Shown here: piece after piece, positions 30,826-40,155 of the stretch | How the letters are laid out: each line of letters begins with the position of its first letter | Numbering within the stretch: the first letter of the stretch is position 1 | Source of the DNA: Rubrobacter sp. | GTDB lineage: Bacteria > Chloroflexota > Chloroflexia > Thermobaculales > Thermobaculaceae | Direction of reading: 5' to 3' | Length of the DNA stretch: 46,134 bases | Assembly (NCBI GenBank): GCA_016781845.1 | Contig: JADDPP010000491.1 | Span: forward strand, 1-46,134 | Translations under genes and position numbers: made by a program | Notes under the pieces: generated by a model | Databases searched by the model: none | What the model saw: the letters and a program-made list of their open reading frames with translations, nothing else | Told to the model about the DNA's origin: nothing

Positions 30826-33798
30826 ATGCGTATATCACTCCAACTGCTTTCCACGTTCGGGTTCGTGCGCCACCGGCTGCGCAGCCACCTCGGCCTCCTG
30901 CTCGCGGTGTGGGCGGGGCTGACGCTCGCCGTGGGCATCGTCACGAGTATCCCGATGTATGCCGAGGCCGCTGGATACCGCATCCTACTGTCCGCGCTGA
31001 AGGCATCGGATGAGGAAGACCAGGTTCCCCCGTTCTCCCTCATCTATACATACGAGGGTTCTAGCGGTCCCTCCCTGACCTGGGCAAGGTACAGGCAAGT
31101 AGACGCTCTCGCCTCTGACCTGCGCAGAGCGGGCATAGACGTGCCGCCGCAACGCCAGGTGCGATATGCCGCGACCGAAAGGCTCGGTGTGATGTGGGAC
31201 CGAGACGGAGAGGCGCTGCAGATGATGACCGCGCGGCTCGCGTTCGTCTCCGGCTTCGAGGAGAACGTACAACTCTTGGATGGCGAGCGTCCCAGGCCGT
31301 GGAACGGCGCCGGTCCCATGGACGTCTGGGTCTCCGATAGGATCGCGAATGAGAAGACCCTGCTCGTGGGCGACGTATTCCGCATGCAAGCTGCTCTGGG
31401 GATCGGGGCGCAGCTGAACGTGCCGGTGCGCGTCGCGGGCACATGGCGACCAATCAATGAGGATAGCGACTACTGGTTCTATCCGCCCATGACGTTCAAT
31501 CAGATGGTGATCGCGCCGGAAGCGTCGTTCGGCAGGGCGCTGGGCAACCCCGCTCTCGCGAAGATCAGCTATGCGACGTGGTACACAGCGCTCGACTCCA
31601 CGGCGGTGCGAAGTGAGGATGTCTCCGGTCTGCTCGCGCAGATGGAGGGTGTAACGGAGAACCTGCAGCGCCTGCTCCCAGGAATCGCACTGCGTACGTC
31701 ACCTACCGAGGCCATGCTGCGCCATCGCGATCAGGTGCGCCTCCTCACCGTCACGCTCGCGCTGTTTAGCGTGCCGCTGCTCGCGCTCATCGGCTACTTC
31801 ATCGCGCAACTCGCGGGCATGGTGGTGCAGCGGCAGCAGCAGGAGATCGCGGTGCTGCGTAGCCGTGGGAGCTCGCGCGTGCAGGTCGTGGCTCTCGCGC
31901 TCGGCGAGGGCCTCGCGCTGGCTGGCGCTGCGCTGCTGGTCGGGGTGCCGCTCGGTCTTGCCATCGCGCAAGTGCTTGTGTGGACGGAGGGGTTTCTGCG
32001 CTTCGCTCCCCTGCCCGGCCCTCCGATAGGGCTCTTGGACGCAAGCTGGCGACATGGCCTGTACGCGCTTCTACTCGCGCTGCCAGCGATCCTGCTGCCG
32101 GGGCTCAGGGCATCCGGCCGGACGATCATCGGCTTCAAGCAGGAGCGTGCGCGAGTGCTGCGTCCCCCGCTTTGGCGCAGGACCTATCTTGATGTCGCGC
32201 TGCTCCTGGTCGCGCTTTACGGGCTGCAACAACTGCGGCGCAACGGGCTGGTGGGGGTGCCGGGGGTGGCCGCTGCGGCAGACGACCCCTTCCGTAACCC
32301 GATACTGATGCTCGCTCCGGCGCTCTTCGTGTTCGCGCTCGCGCTGGTGGCGCTGCGCCTGCTGCCGCTCCTGCTTGCTATCTTAGGCCGTGTGTTCGGC
32401 CGCTCCCGTGGGATCGCGGTGCTTACGCTGCATTCGCTTTCCCGCAGCACCCAGATGTACAGCAGCGTCATACTGCTCATCACACTTACTCTGAGCCTAG
32501 CGGCTTACACGGCCACGATGGCGCGGACGCTCAACGGTCACAGCGTCGCGCGCGCCCGATACAGCGCAGGGGCGGACCTACGTCTGGCGTACAAGCCGCC
32601 GGAGGCGCAGGCTGTCTCCTCGTCATCGGGTGGAAGTGGCGGTACGAGCTCGACCCCTGGGGGTACTCCGGTGGAGGGGGTGGGGGAGTCCGCTGGCGAG
32701 GCAACGGATACATCAACTGGTGCGGCCTCGGATAGCGCAGCCGGGGGATCCCCCGCCCCTGCATCGGGGGCGAGCGGAGGCACAGAATACCTCACCACCC
32801 CGGTGGACGATTACCTCAAGATACGGGGCGTGAAAGCTGTGACGCGTGTCGCTCCCAGCGACGTGTATATCGCGCCAAACGGTGGTACCGCTACGAGCGG
32901 CATCTTCCTTGGCGTGGACCACGCTTCGTTGGGGGCGGTCCTCGCGGAGTCCTGGCGCGAGGACTACGCCTCGGAGTCCCTGGGCGCGCTCCTTAACCGG
33001 CTGGCAACCGACCCCGGCGCGCTCCTGGTTTCCTCACGCTACGCCCAGGAGCAGCGGCTCAACGTTGGGGACCGGCTCACGCTGCAGATGAACGACGTGG
33101 GCCAGACGCAGGAGGTGCCGTTCGTCGTTGCGGGAATAGTGGACTACTTTCCCACGCTCTACCCGGAGGCCGCGCCGTTCGTGATCGGCAACCTCGATTA
33201 CAGCTACGACAGCCAGGGCGGGACGTACCGGTACCAGGTCTGGATGGACCTGGCGCCGGGCGCCTCCATCCAGGAGATCGCGAACGAGGCGTACACCTAT
33301 CAGCTGTTCCCGCTGGAGAACACACCGGGCGCATTGCTCGAGGCCGACCTGCTGCGGCCCGAGCGCCAGGGGTTGTTCGGGTTGCTCTCCGTGGGCTTCC
33401 TCGCCGCCGGGATGGTCACGATCATCGGCTTTCTCGCGTCAACGCTCGTAGGGTTCCAGCGCCGGCTAGTGGAGATGGGCACCCTGCGCGCCATGGGCCT
33501 GAGCACGCGCCAGCTCGCTTCCATGCTGGTCGGTGAGCAGGCGCTGGTTATCGGCGTGGGCGCTGCCGCGGGCACAGCGCTGGGGGTGCTCGCGAGCCGG
33601 CTGTTCGTGCCGTTCCTGCAGGTGCGTTCAGGAGAGTTCCCCGACACACCGAGCTTCCTGGTGCGCGTCGCGTGGGAGCAGATCGCGGTGGTGTGCGGGG
33701 TGGCGGCGGCGATGCTGGTGCTCGCCGTCGTTATCACGCTCGCGCTGCTGCGGCGCCTACGCATCTTCGAGGCGGTGAAGCTGGGCGAGGCAGTGTAA
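30826..33798 (+). CDS. Large FtsX/MacB-type ABC transporter permease
   Basis: 990 residues. An N-terminal helix (about 21-40) leads to a first extracytoplasmic domain, a first FtsX-like helix group (about 306-600, with QQQEIAVLRSRGSSRVQVV as the cytosolic coupling segment), a second extracytoplasmic domain, and a C-terminal FtsX domain (about 853-985, RRLVEMGTLRAMGLSTRQLASM). A Gly/Ser/Thr/Ala/Pro low-complexity linker of about 58 residues (598-656) sits at the start of the second external domain. Such permeases usually pair with a LolD/MacB-type ATPase, but none is encoded nearby. ATG 30826 starts a hydrophobic anchor of normal form; no good ribosome site is seen. The substrate is unknown. 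Confidence 0.88.
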   Translation: MRISLQLLSTFGFVRHRLRSHLGLLLAVWAGLTLAVGIVTSIPMYAEAAGYRILLSALKASDEEDQVPPFSLIYTYEGSSGPSLTWARYRQVDALASDLRRAGIDVPPQRQVRYAATERLGVMWDRDGEALQMMTARLAFVSGFEENVQLLDGERPRPWNGAGPMDVWVSDRIANEKTLLVGDVFRMQAALGIGAQLNVPVRVAGTWRPINEDSDYWFYPPMTFNQMVIAPEASFGRALGNPALAKISYATWYTALDSTAVRSEDVSGLLAQMEGVTENLQRLLPGIALRTSPTEAMLRHRDQVRLLTVTLALFSVPLLALIGYFIAQLAGMVVQRQQQEIAVLRSRGSSRVQVVALALGEGLALAGAALLVGVPLGLAIAQVLVWTEGFLRFAPLPGPPIGLLDASWRHGLYALLLALPAILLPGLRASGRTIIGFKQERARVLRPPLWRRTYLDVALLLVALYGLQQLRRNGLVGVPGVAAAADDPFRNPILMLAPALFVFALALVALRLLPLLLAILGRVFGRSRGIAVLTLHSLSRSTQMYSSVILLITLTLSLAAYTATMARTLNGHSVARARYSAGADLRLAYKPPEAQAVSSSSGGSGGTSSTPGGTPVEGVGESAGEATDTSTGAASDSAAGGSPAPASGASGGTEYLTTPVDDYLKIRGVKAVTRVAPSDVYIAPNGGTATSGIFLGVDHASLGAVLAESWREDYASESLGALLNRLATDPGALLVSSRYAQEQRLNVGDRLTLQMNDVGQTQEVPFVVAGIVDYFPTLYPEAAPFVIGNLDYSYDSQGGTYRYQVWMDLAPGASIQEIANEAYTYQLFPLENTPGALLEADLLRPERQGLFGLLSVGFLAAGMVTIIGFLASTLVGFQRRLVEMGTLRAMGLSTRQLASMLVGEQALVIGVGAAAGTALGVLASRLFVPFLQVRSGEFPDTPSFLVRVAWEQIAVVCGVAAAMLVLAVVITLALLRRLRIFEAVKLGEAV

Positions 33799-33974
33799 GA
33801 GCGCGATGCTTGGTGAAACGGTTGAAGGTCGTTCGGTGCGCGTGGTATTCTCAGGTGTCGCGGATGTGCGGCATGCGAGCAGACTGGCGCGTGGTCCCAT
33901 CGGTCTCCGGCTCGATAAATCGCGCCCCTACAGCGGCCTGCTAAGCTCCTAGCCGGCCGCCAGGAAAGGTACCG

Positions 33975-34346
33975 ATGTCCGAAACCGAAGGACGGCTAAA
34001 GCCTGGCGCGAAGGACTACGCGATGGTGTACGGGCTCCTCGTGGTGGTCCTCGCGCTCTGCTTCTTCGCCTTCACCATCTGGCGGCAGGCAGTCTTCGCC
34101 CTGCTTACCGCCATCAATCCGCGCGGCTTTGCGATAGGCCCAAACCGTGTGATCTACCAGTTCGTGACAATAGTCGTGCTGATCGTGCTATTCGTCGTCG
34201 TGCTGGCGACCGAGCCCTACCTGCGGGGCGGCATAACGGGTCGCAGGCGGCAGCTACGGGCGCGCTTCGTCCGGCTGGCCCTCCCACTTGTGGGGTTCTG
34301 TGTGCTGGGTCTGGTCCTGCGCTACGTGGCTCAGACGCTTGTGTAG
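33975..34346 (+). CDS. Small three-helix membrane protein, family not recognised
   Basis: 123 residues with three predicted membrane helices (MVYGLLVVVLALCFFAFTIW, FVTIVVLIVLFVVVLAT, LALPLVGFCVLGLVLRYVA) joined by short basic loops (GRRRQLRARF). AGGAAAGG lies upstream of the ATG. There is no signature residue pattern. The 176-base gap after the permease makes co-transcription possible. The function is unknown. Confidence 0.75.
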   Translation: MSETEGRLKPGAKDYAMVYGLLVVVLALCFFAFTIWRQAVFALLTAINPRGFAIGPNRVIYQFVTIVVLIVLFVVVLATEPYLRGGITGRRRQLRARFVRLALPLVGFCVLGLVLRYVAQTLV

Positions 34347-34442
34347 TGATGGGGAATCAGGTATGAGCTGTGAGTCGTGGTCTCCGCCATACTTGCGGTA
34401 TCCAGCGCGCCGCGCTCGGGGCGTGCGAAGCCGGAGTGCGCG

Positions 34443-35330
34443 GTGAGCCGGCAGCCGTTGCACATCGTGTTCACGATGACGTGCGAGGCCGTGTCGTCGA
34501 GCCGCGTGCCGTACGGGCCGAAAGCGTGGGAGCAGAGCGCGCGCGCCATCGAAGGGTTCTCCAATCACCTTCTCGCCGCGGGCTACCCGCCGACTCTGTT
34601 CGTTGACCCGTGGAGCGCGGAGGAGCACTCACCGTTGCTCGAAGAGCTCGCTGAGCGGGGTGTTGACCTGGGAGTGTACGTACATCCGCCCGCGTTGAGC
34701 AACGGGATGTACAAGCGCAACCTCGGCCAGTACGGGGCCGAGGAGCAGCATGCGATGTTCGAGGTCTCCGTGGAGCGTGTGCGGAGCGCGTTGGAAGTTG
34801 CTCCGCGCTCCTTTCGGGCTGGGAATTACTCGGCGAACGATGATACATTCAGGCTTGCGTTCGAGCATGGCTTCCGTCAGGGCTCGGTCTCCCACCCTGG
34901 GAGGCACCTGCCGCAGGAGGGCGCGGAGTGGTCCGGCGCCGAGACTGATGCTCACTACGTAGACCCGCAGGACCGGCTGCGCGCAGGCACGATGCCGTTC
35001 CTGGAAGTGCCCGTGACTACCGACCCCGACAGGCTGCACCGCCGGGGGATGCCGTTTGATCTAACAATTGAGGGGGGCGTGTTCGAGCAGTGGCATCGCC
35101 CGCTCGCGGAAGCTCGGTTAGGGCGCATGGAGGAGCGAGGAGTCGCCTTCAGGACGCTATGCATTACGACTCTCAACCGATTCGCGTATCACGACAAGGA
35201 CTCAAAGGAGAGCGGAACTCTGGGCAAGCTCGTGGCATACCTCGACGGTCTGGCGGGCGAGTACGAGCTGGTACCCGCAACGCTTGCGGACGCCCACGAG
35301 CGATATCTACGGCTGCCGCAGAGGCCATAG
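34443..35330 (+). CDS. Polysaccharide deacetylase-like protein with altered metal site
   Basis: 295 residues. The overall order fits the NodB/CE4-like barrel: LHIVFTMTCEAV at strand 1, GVDLGVYVHPPALSNG near strand 3, RSFRAGNYSANDDTFRL at strand 4, and HRPLAEARLGRMEERG late. The usual first-strand Asp (FTxDxE) is Thr here (FTMTCE), and only one His of the H-x3-H pair is evident, so metal binding may be lost or changed. GTG 34443 is chosen for CGGAG eight bases upstream; the frame reaches 34377 without a site. The substrate is unknown. It could act on a glycan, or be a non-catalytic member. Confidence 0.65.
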   Translation: MSRQPLHIVFTMTCEAVSSSRVPYGPKAWEQSARAIEGFSNHLLAAGYPPTLFVDPWSAEEHSPLLEELAERGVDLGVYVHPPALSNGMYKRNLGQYGAEEQHAMFEVSVERVRSALEVAPRSFRAGNYSANDDTFRLAFEHGFRQGSVSHPGRHLPQEGAEWSGAETDAHYVDPQDRLRAGTMPFLEVPVTTDPDRLHRRGMPFDLTIEGGVFEQWHRPLAEARLGRMEERGVAFRTLCITTLNRFAYHDKDSKESGTLGKLVAYLDGLAGEYELVPATLADAHERYLRLPQRP

Positions 35331-35387
35331 GTGATGCGTGAGGATTTGCTTACACAGAACTGCGCGCACTTGCACGAGGCTGCGCGA

Positions 35388-35416
35388 TTGACACAGCTGG
35401 CTCTGCACGTTTTTAT
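35388..35416 (+). promoter_or_regulatory. Promoter P1 of the oligopeptide operon
   Basis: TTGACA (35388-35393), a 17-base spacer, then TTTTAT (35411-35416). The -35 is perfect, and the -10 matches four of six positions of TATAAT. It overlaps a TGCACG box. Confidence 0.55.
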
Positions 35417-35422
35417 GCACGT

Positions 35423-35451
35423 TTGACAACCTCCTGGCAACGCTGTACAGT
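35423..35451 (+). promoter_or_regulatory. Promoter P2 of the oligopeptide operon
   Basis: TTGACA (35423-35428), a 17-base spacer, then TACAGT (35446-35451). It has a perfect -35 at optimal spacing and sits 35 bases downstream of P1. The leader to the TTG start at 35614 is about 155 bases. Confidence 0.62.
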
Positions 35452-35613
35452 ATGTCACCATGGCACGTGAGTAAATTCATAAACTCGATGCACGATGAGT
35501 CACCGCACCGTGTGACCATACATACTGTGAAAGGGGTGAGGTTTATCTCCTAGAGTGATTCGCGTCAGGCCAAACGATGTCATTAGTGTTTCACTTTCAC
35601 CAGGAGGACATAC

Positions 35614-37794
35614 TTGGAGAATCCAACGAACCTCGACAGGAGAAACTTCCTTCGCCTAACGGCAGTAGCCGCAGGCGGAACCATGCTCGTCGCGTGCGGT
35701 GGTGGTGGCGGCAATCAGGGTACCGGCGGTCAGGCTACTCAAGGCACCACTGGTGGGACGCAGGCCACGCAGGGCCCTACCGATGCTGCTCCTGATGCAA
35801 CCAGCCCGGCCTCGAGCGCTCAGGCAACACAGCCGCCGCCGCCCAGGCCCGCGGCCTTCAAGCAGGCACCATCCCTCGAGGGGGTGGCTGGCTTGCCGCC
35901 CGTGGAGCAGCGCCTACCGAAGAACCCTTACGTTGTGCCCCACGAGTGGCTGACAACTGGTAAGTACGGCGGTCACCTGCAGATGGCCAGTCAGGACCCC
36001 GGCTGGGGGTATGCCCACTTCGTGCAGGAGAGTATGTACGGCCACTCCCCGCTACGTTGGCTCAAGGATGGTCTCGCGATCGGCCCTGGCCTCGCGGAGA
36101 GTTGGGACGTCAACGAGGATGCCACGCAGTTCACGATCCACTTTCGCGAGGGGCTGAAGTGGTCGGATGGCAAGCCGTGGACCACGGACGACGTGATGTT
36201 CTGGTGGGAAGACATGGTCCTCAACGAGCAGCACTCCGCTGGCCCTCCTGACGAGGCACGCTCCGGCAAGGACACGCTCGCGACGTTCAAGAAGATAGAT
36301 GACACTACCCTGCAGATCACGTTCGACGCGCCCGCCCCGCTCACGATCGACCGTATGGCGATGTGGGTGAACCGTGGCATCGGTCCAGACTGGCACCAGC
36401 CAAAGCACTACCTGCAGCAGTTCCACCCGAAGTACAACAAGAAGATCAACCCGAAGTCAGCATGGTTCGACAAGTTCGACCAGATGAAGGACTTCGCGCT
36501 CAACCCCGCATGCCCGGTGACGACGGGTTGGAAGCTGAAGTCCGTCAAGGAGGGCGTCAACACCGTCTGGGAGCGCAACCCGTACTACTGGTGCGTGGAC
36601 AAGGAAGGCAATCAGCTCCCGTACATTGATGGCATCACGATGACTGCGGTGCAGGACCCCGAGGTGTTCAAGCTGAGCCTTACTCAGGGCAAGGCGGACT
36701 ACGTCCACGGCGCCCACACCCCGCTTGCGCTCTCCGATGTCGCACGGCTCAAGAAGACGGAAGCAACCAGCGGTCTCAAGATGCACTTCTGGGACTCAGG
36801 CTCCGGTACGGGCTCGATCTTCTTCGTCAACTACGACCACGAGGACGAGAATTACCGCAAGATCTTCCGCGACCATCGGTTCCGCAAGGCCCTCTCGCAC
36901 GCTTACAACCGCGAGCAGGTGCAGAAGCTGGTGTACTTCAACCTGGGCGAGAAGACAACTGGTACCATGAGCCCGAAGGCCATCGAGTACAAGGTCGGAA
37001 ATGGCCCGCAGGTCTATCAGCAGTGGCGCGATAGTGCCATTCAGTACGATCAGGCAAAGGCGAACCAGCTTCTCGATGAGGTTGGGCTCAAGGCTGCCGG
37101 TGGGGGCAAGCGTGCCTTCCCGAACGGCAAGCCGTTCAAGCTGCAGATCAACTACCAGGCCGACGCGGGCCAGGAAACGATTCGCAAGAACGAGCTGCTG
37201 GCTAAGGACCTGCAGGCCGTTGGCCTTGATGCCGCGCTCGCCCCGGTGCCGCCCGAAGGGGCCGACGACCGGTGGAAGGCAGGCAAGCTGCAGTCGCAGA
37301 GTAACTGGGAGGTGGGCGACGGCCCGAACCACCTGGTGTACGCCAGCTGGATTGTGCCCGACGAGCCTACCCGATGGGCGCCGCTTCACGGGCAGATGTA
37401 CGCCACGCGCGGCACCCCCGAGTTCAACAAGCAGAAGAACGTGAACCCGTGGAAGCGCACCCCGCCACGCATCGAGCCGGAGAAGGGTGGGCCTATCGAT
37501 CGGCTGTACCAGCTGTACAACCGGGCGAAGACCGAGCCCGACGCTATGAAGCGCCACCAGCTGGTGTGGGACATGATCAAGATCCACCAGGAGGACGGAC
37601 CGTTCTTCATCGGTGTGGTGGCAAACTACCCGCGCATCGTTCTTGTTCGCAACGGCCTGAAGAACGTGCCGACTCACGACGACCTCGTGAAGTACGCTCA
37701 GGGAGGGTTCGTCAACCCGTGGATCATTCCCTCTCCGGCCGTGTACGACATAGAGACCTACTACTGGGAGAACCCGGATCAGCAGCAGGCGTAA
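35614..37794 (+). CDS. Family 5 oligopeptide ABC transporter binding lipoprotein (Tat-type signal)
   Basis: 726 residues. The N terminus carries a twin-arginine motif (R9-R10-N-F-L-R) and a lipobox L25-V-A-C28, so it is probably Tat-exported and lipid-anchored on the outer face of the membrane. A flexible Gly/Gln/Thr/Pro stretch (29-85) tethers the domain. Family 5 features include [30 protein letters not shown] and [21 protein letters not shown] 35614 follows AGGAGG at six bases. It is the first gene of a complete five-gene uptake operon, driven by P1/P2. The substrates are peptides or similar; nickel or sugars cannot be excluded. The length is above the common 530-600, with extra sequence near the C terminus. 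Confidence 0.93.
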   Translation: MENPTNLDRRNFLRLTAVAAGGTMLVACGGGGGNQGTGGQATQGTTGGTQATQGPTDAAPDATSPASSAQATQPPPPRPAAFKQAPSLEGVAGLPPVEQRLPKNPYVVPHEWLTTGKYGGHLQMASQDPGWGYAHFVQESMYGHSPLRWLKDGLAIGPGLAESWDVNEDATQFTIHFREGLKWSDGKPWTTDDVMFWWEDMVLNEQHSAGPPDEARSGKDTLATFKKIDDTTLQITFDAPAPLTIDRMAMWVNRGIGPDWHQPKHYLQQFHPKYNKKINPKSAWFDKFDQMKDFALNPACPVTTGWKLKSVKEGVNTVWERNPYYWCVDKEGNQLPYIDGITMTAVQDPEVFKLSLTQGKADYVHGAHTPLALSDVARLKKTEATSGLKMHFWDSGSGTGSIFFVNYDHEDENYRKIFRDHRFRKALSHAYNREQVQKLVYFNLGEKTTGTMSPKAIEYKVGNGPQVYQQWRDSAIQYDQAKANQLLDEVGLKAAGGGKRAFPNGKPFKLQINYQADAGQETIRKNELLAKDLQAVGLDAALAPVPPEGADDRWKAGKLQSQSNWEVGDGPNHLVYASWIVPDEPTRWAPLHGQMYATRGTPEFNKQKNVNPWKRTPPRIEPEKGGPIDRLYQLYNRAKTEPDAMKRHQLVWDMIKIHQEDGPFFIGVVANYPRIVLVRNGLKNVPTHDDLVKYAQGGFVNPWIIPSPAVYDIETYYWENPDQQQA

Positions 37795-37816
37795 GCAGTA
37801 CGCAGACTTCCCGATT

Positions 37817-37845
37817 GAGGGGCAGGGACTTAGGACCTGCCCCTC
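37817..37845 (+). terminator. Intra-operon hairpin after the binding-protein gene
   Basis: GAGGGGCAGG (37817-37826) pairs with CCTGCCCCTC (37836-37845), 10 bp with loop GACTTAGGA. Hairpins in this place protect the binding-protein message or partly stop transcription, giving excess binding protein over permease. The loop and stem resemble those of the operon-end hairpin at 42561. Confidence 0.7.
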
Positions 37846-37914
37846 CGGTCTTAGGCATCTCTACGCTGCTTCCCTTCAGGGTTCAGACTGTTAGCAGACA
37901 AGGGGGGACATGCT

Positions 37915-38898
37915 ATGGTCAACTTCATTGCGCGGCGTCTGATAGCGATGGTGATCACGCTCCTATTCATCTCGATCATTGCCTTCTTCCTGATCGAGCT
38001 GCCCCCAGGCTCGGCGCTCGACGCCGAGCTGCTTCGGCTCCGTTCCAGGGGCGGTAATCTCTCCCTATCCCAGGTCAGGGAGCTCGAAGAGCGCTTCGGC
38101 GTACATGACCCGTGGCAGGAGAAGTACTTCAAGTGGGTCGGAGGCCTCTTCAGGGGCGACTTCGGGTACTCGTTCCGGTACAGCCGGGAGGTAGGCCCGC
38201 TCATCGCAGGGCGTCTCGGTTTCTCGCTGCTGCTGGCCGGTACCAGCCTGCTCTTCGCGTGGCTCGTGTCCATACCCTTGGGCGTGTATTCCGCCACGCA
38301 CCGCAACACGATCCCCGACTACATCATCACCACGATACAGTTCGTCGGCGTCGCGGTGCCTGAGTTCCTGCTGGCACTCGTGCTGATGGTGTTCGCCGCC
38401 AGGTTCTTAGGGGCGGATGTCGGAGGGCTGTTCTCTCGCCAGTACGAGGCCGCGCCATGGAGCTGGGGTAAGGTGTGGGACCTGATGAAGCACCTATGGC
38501 TCCCGGTTATCGTTGTGTCGGCCGGAAGTACAGCCTGGTTGACGCGCGTGATGCGGGCGAACCTCCTGGATGTACTGAACGCCCAGTACGTGCAGACGGC
38601 GCGCGCGAAGGGGCTCAAGGAGAACGCCGTGGTCTGGAAGCACGCGGTGCGAAACGCGCTGCATCCGTTGATCATGACGCTTGGCGGCGTGCTGCCTGCG
38701 CTCATCGGCGGCGAGGTCATCGCCTCCATCGTGCTGAACCTGCCAACAGCGGGACCACTCTTCATCGAGGCGCTGCGTAACCAGGACATGTACCTCGCAA
38801 TCACGTTCCTGATGTTCACCTCGGTGTTGCTGGTCATCGGCAACCTTCTGGCGGACTTGCTGCTGGCATGGGTTGACCCGCGGGTCCGACTGGAGTAA
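37915..38898 (+). CDS. dppB: Oligopeptide ABC transporter permease (DppB-like)
   Basis: 327 residues with six predicted membrane helices. The first is preceded by MVNFIARRLIAMVITLLFISIIAFF, the classical DppB N terminus. The periplasmic-side loop has RSRGGNLSLSQVRELEERFGVHDPWQEKYFKW. The coupling (EAA) segment TARAKGLKENAVVWKHAVRNALHPL lies at about 226-251. AAGGGGGGA precedes the ATG. It partners DppC at 38976 and the two ATPases. Confidence 0.95.
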   Translation: MVNFIARRLIAMVITLLFISIIAFFLIELPPGSALDAELLRLRSRGGNLSLSQVRELEERFGVHDPWQEKYFKWVGGLFRGDFGYSFRYSREVGPLIAGRLGFSLLLAGTSLLFAWLVSIPLGVYSATHRNTIPDYIITTIQFVGVAVPEFLLALVLMVFAARFLGADVGGLFSRQYEAAPWSWGKVWDLMKHLWLPVIVVSAGSTAWLTRVMRANLLDVLNAQYVQTARAKGLKENAVVWKHAVRNALHPLIMTLGGVLPALIGGEVIASIVLNLPTAGPLFIEALRNQDMYLAITFLMFTSVLLVIGNLLADLLLAWVDPRVRLE

Positions 38899-38975
38899 GA
38901 TTTCCCAACTCGAAAGGACGCTTCGGGTGTCCAGGTGGGATAAGGAGAGAAGATAGAGAGGGAAGGAGTACCCCG

Positions 38976-40136
38976 ATGGCATCAACAGCGGGTGTAGCGC
39001 AGGACCTGCGGCAGGCCGCGAAGGACAAGAAAAAAGACGTTGGGCAGATGTCGCAGTGGCAGCTCATGGCGCGCCGCTTTATGCAGAACAAGCTCTCCGT
39101 CCTCGGACTGCTTATACTCTTGGGCCTGTATGTACTGGCGGCGTTCTCCGGCTTCCTGGCGCCTTACCAATTCAACGAACTGGACAGCAACAATGTCTTT
39201 ACCTCCCCGACGGGCATCTCGTTCGCGGGCGGACGTCCATCGGTCTGCGGTCAGAGTCAGGTGCTGAACGAGGAGTTGCTGGAATACGAGTATGTCGAGG
39301 ACTGCAGCAAGCGATATCCGATCCAGTTTTTCGTCCGCGGCTTCGAGTATAAGTTGTTGGGTCTGTTCCCGACGAACTGGCACCTCTTCGGCGTAAGCCA
39401 GGCGGGCGCGCCGGTGGATGAGGCAACTGGCAAGCCGCAGGAGATCAAGCTATTCCTGTTTGGCGCAGACAACCAGGGCCGGGACATGCTCGCGCAGATC
39501 CTGCAGGGCGCGCGCGTCTCGCTCACCGTCGGCCTTATCGGTGTCGGCATAGCGACGATTCTGGGCTCGGTGCTTGGAACGGCATCTGGATACTTCGGTG
39601 GTTTCATCGATAACGTGATGCAGCGAACCATCGAGCTGATCTCCTCGATCCCCCAGATCCCGCTGTGGGCGGCACTGGCGGCGGCCCTTCCCAGGGAGAT
39701 GTCGGTGGTGAGGCGCTACATACTCATCACGGTGGTGCTGTCGCTCGTTGCTTGGACCGGCCTCGCCAGACAGGTGCGAGGGAAGGTGATGGGATATCGG
39801 TCGCTGGACTACGCGAACGCCACCCGCGCAGCAGGCGGCTCCCACACGCGCATCATACTCACACATATGCTGCCGAACGCTGTCAGCCACATCGTAGTGG
39901 TAGCCGCGCTCGCGATACCCGGCGCGATCCTGGCCGAGACAGCGCTCAGCTTCCTGGGCCTCGGTATGCTCCGGCCCGCGGTGAGCTGGGGCGTCCTGCT
40001 AAGAGACGCGCAGAGCGTGCAGGTGGTGATGGACTACCCCTGGCTGATGATTCCCGCCGTGCTGGTCATCATCACGCTGACCTGCTACCAGTTCCTTGGC
40101 GACGGCCTGCGCGATGCCGTTGACCCGTACAGCTAG
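38976..40136 (+). CDS. dppC: Oligopeptide ABC transporter permease (DppC-like) with long external loop
   Basis: 386 residues; typical DppC proteins are about 300. Cytosolic N terminus (1-37), first helix (about 39-58), then a loop of about 110 residues before DNQGRDMLAQILQGARVSL, the conserved start of the core. The loop contains two cysteines (SVCGQ and EDCSKR) that could pair. Five further helices follow, with the coupling segment NATRAAGGSHTRIILTHMLPN at about 279-299. AAGGAG precedes the ATG. The enlarged loop probably contacts the binding protein. Confidence 0.93.
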   Translation: MASTAGVAQDLRQAAKDKKKDVGQMSQWQLMARRFMQNKLSVLGLLILLGLYVLAAFSGFLAPYQFNELDSNNVFTSPTGISFAGGRPSVCGQSQVLNEELLEYEYVEDCSKRYPIQFFVRGFEYKLLGLFPTNWHLFGVSQAGAPVDEATGKPQEIKLFLFGADNQGRDMLAQILQGARVSLTVGLIGVGIATILGSVLGTASGYFGGFIDNVMQRTIELISSIPQIPLWAALAAALPREMSVVRRYILITVVLSLVAWTGLARQVRGKVMGYRSLDYANATRAAGGSHTRIILTHMLPNAVSHIVVVAALAIPGAILAETALSFLGLGMLRPAVSWGVLLRDAQSVQVVMDYPWLMIPAVLVIITLTCYQFLGDGLRDAVDPYS

Positions 40137-40155
40137 AGAAGAGGGGAGGCACAAA

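Larger units (their letters stand above)
35371..35494 (+). promoter_or_regulatory. Four TGCACG boxes around the peptide-transporter promoters
   Basis: TGCACG occurs at 35371, 35404, 35416 and 35489. Two of them form the 9-base direct repeat TGCACGTTT (35404-35412 and 35416-35424), placed between and over the two -35/-10 sets. This is a plausible operator array for a regulator of the operon. Confidence 0.45.

Noticed and set aside
35371-35494. Short CRISPR-like array from the TGCACG repeats
   Set aside because: The repeats are only 6-9 bases, spacing is irregular, and no cas genes are present.
36796-37677. 293-codon open frame antisense to the binding-protein gene
   Set aside because: Shadow of a well-supported gene; Leu/Val/Arg/His-rich composition without domain motifs.
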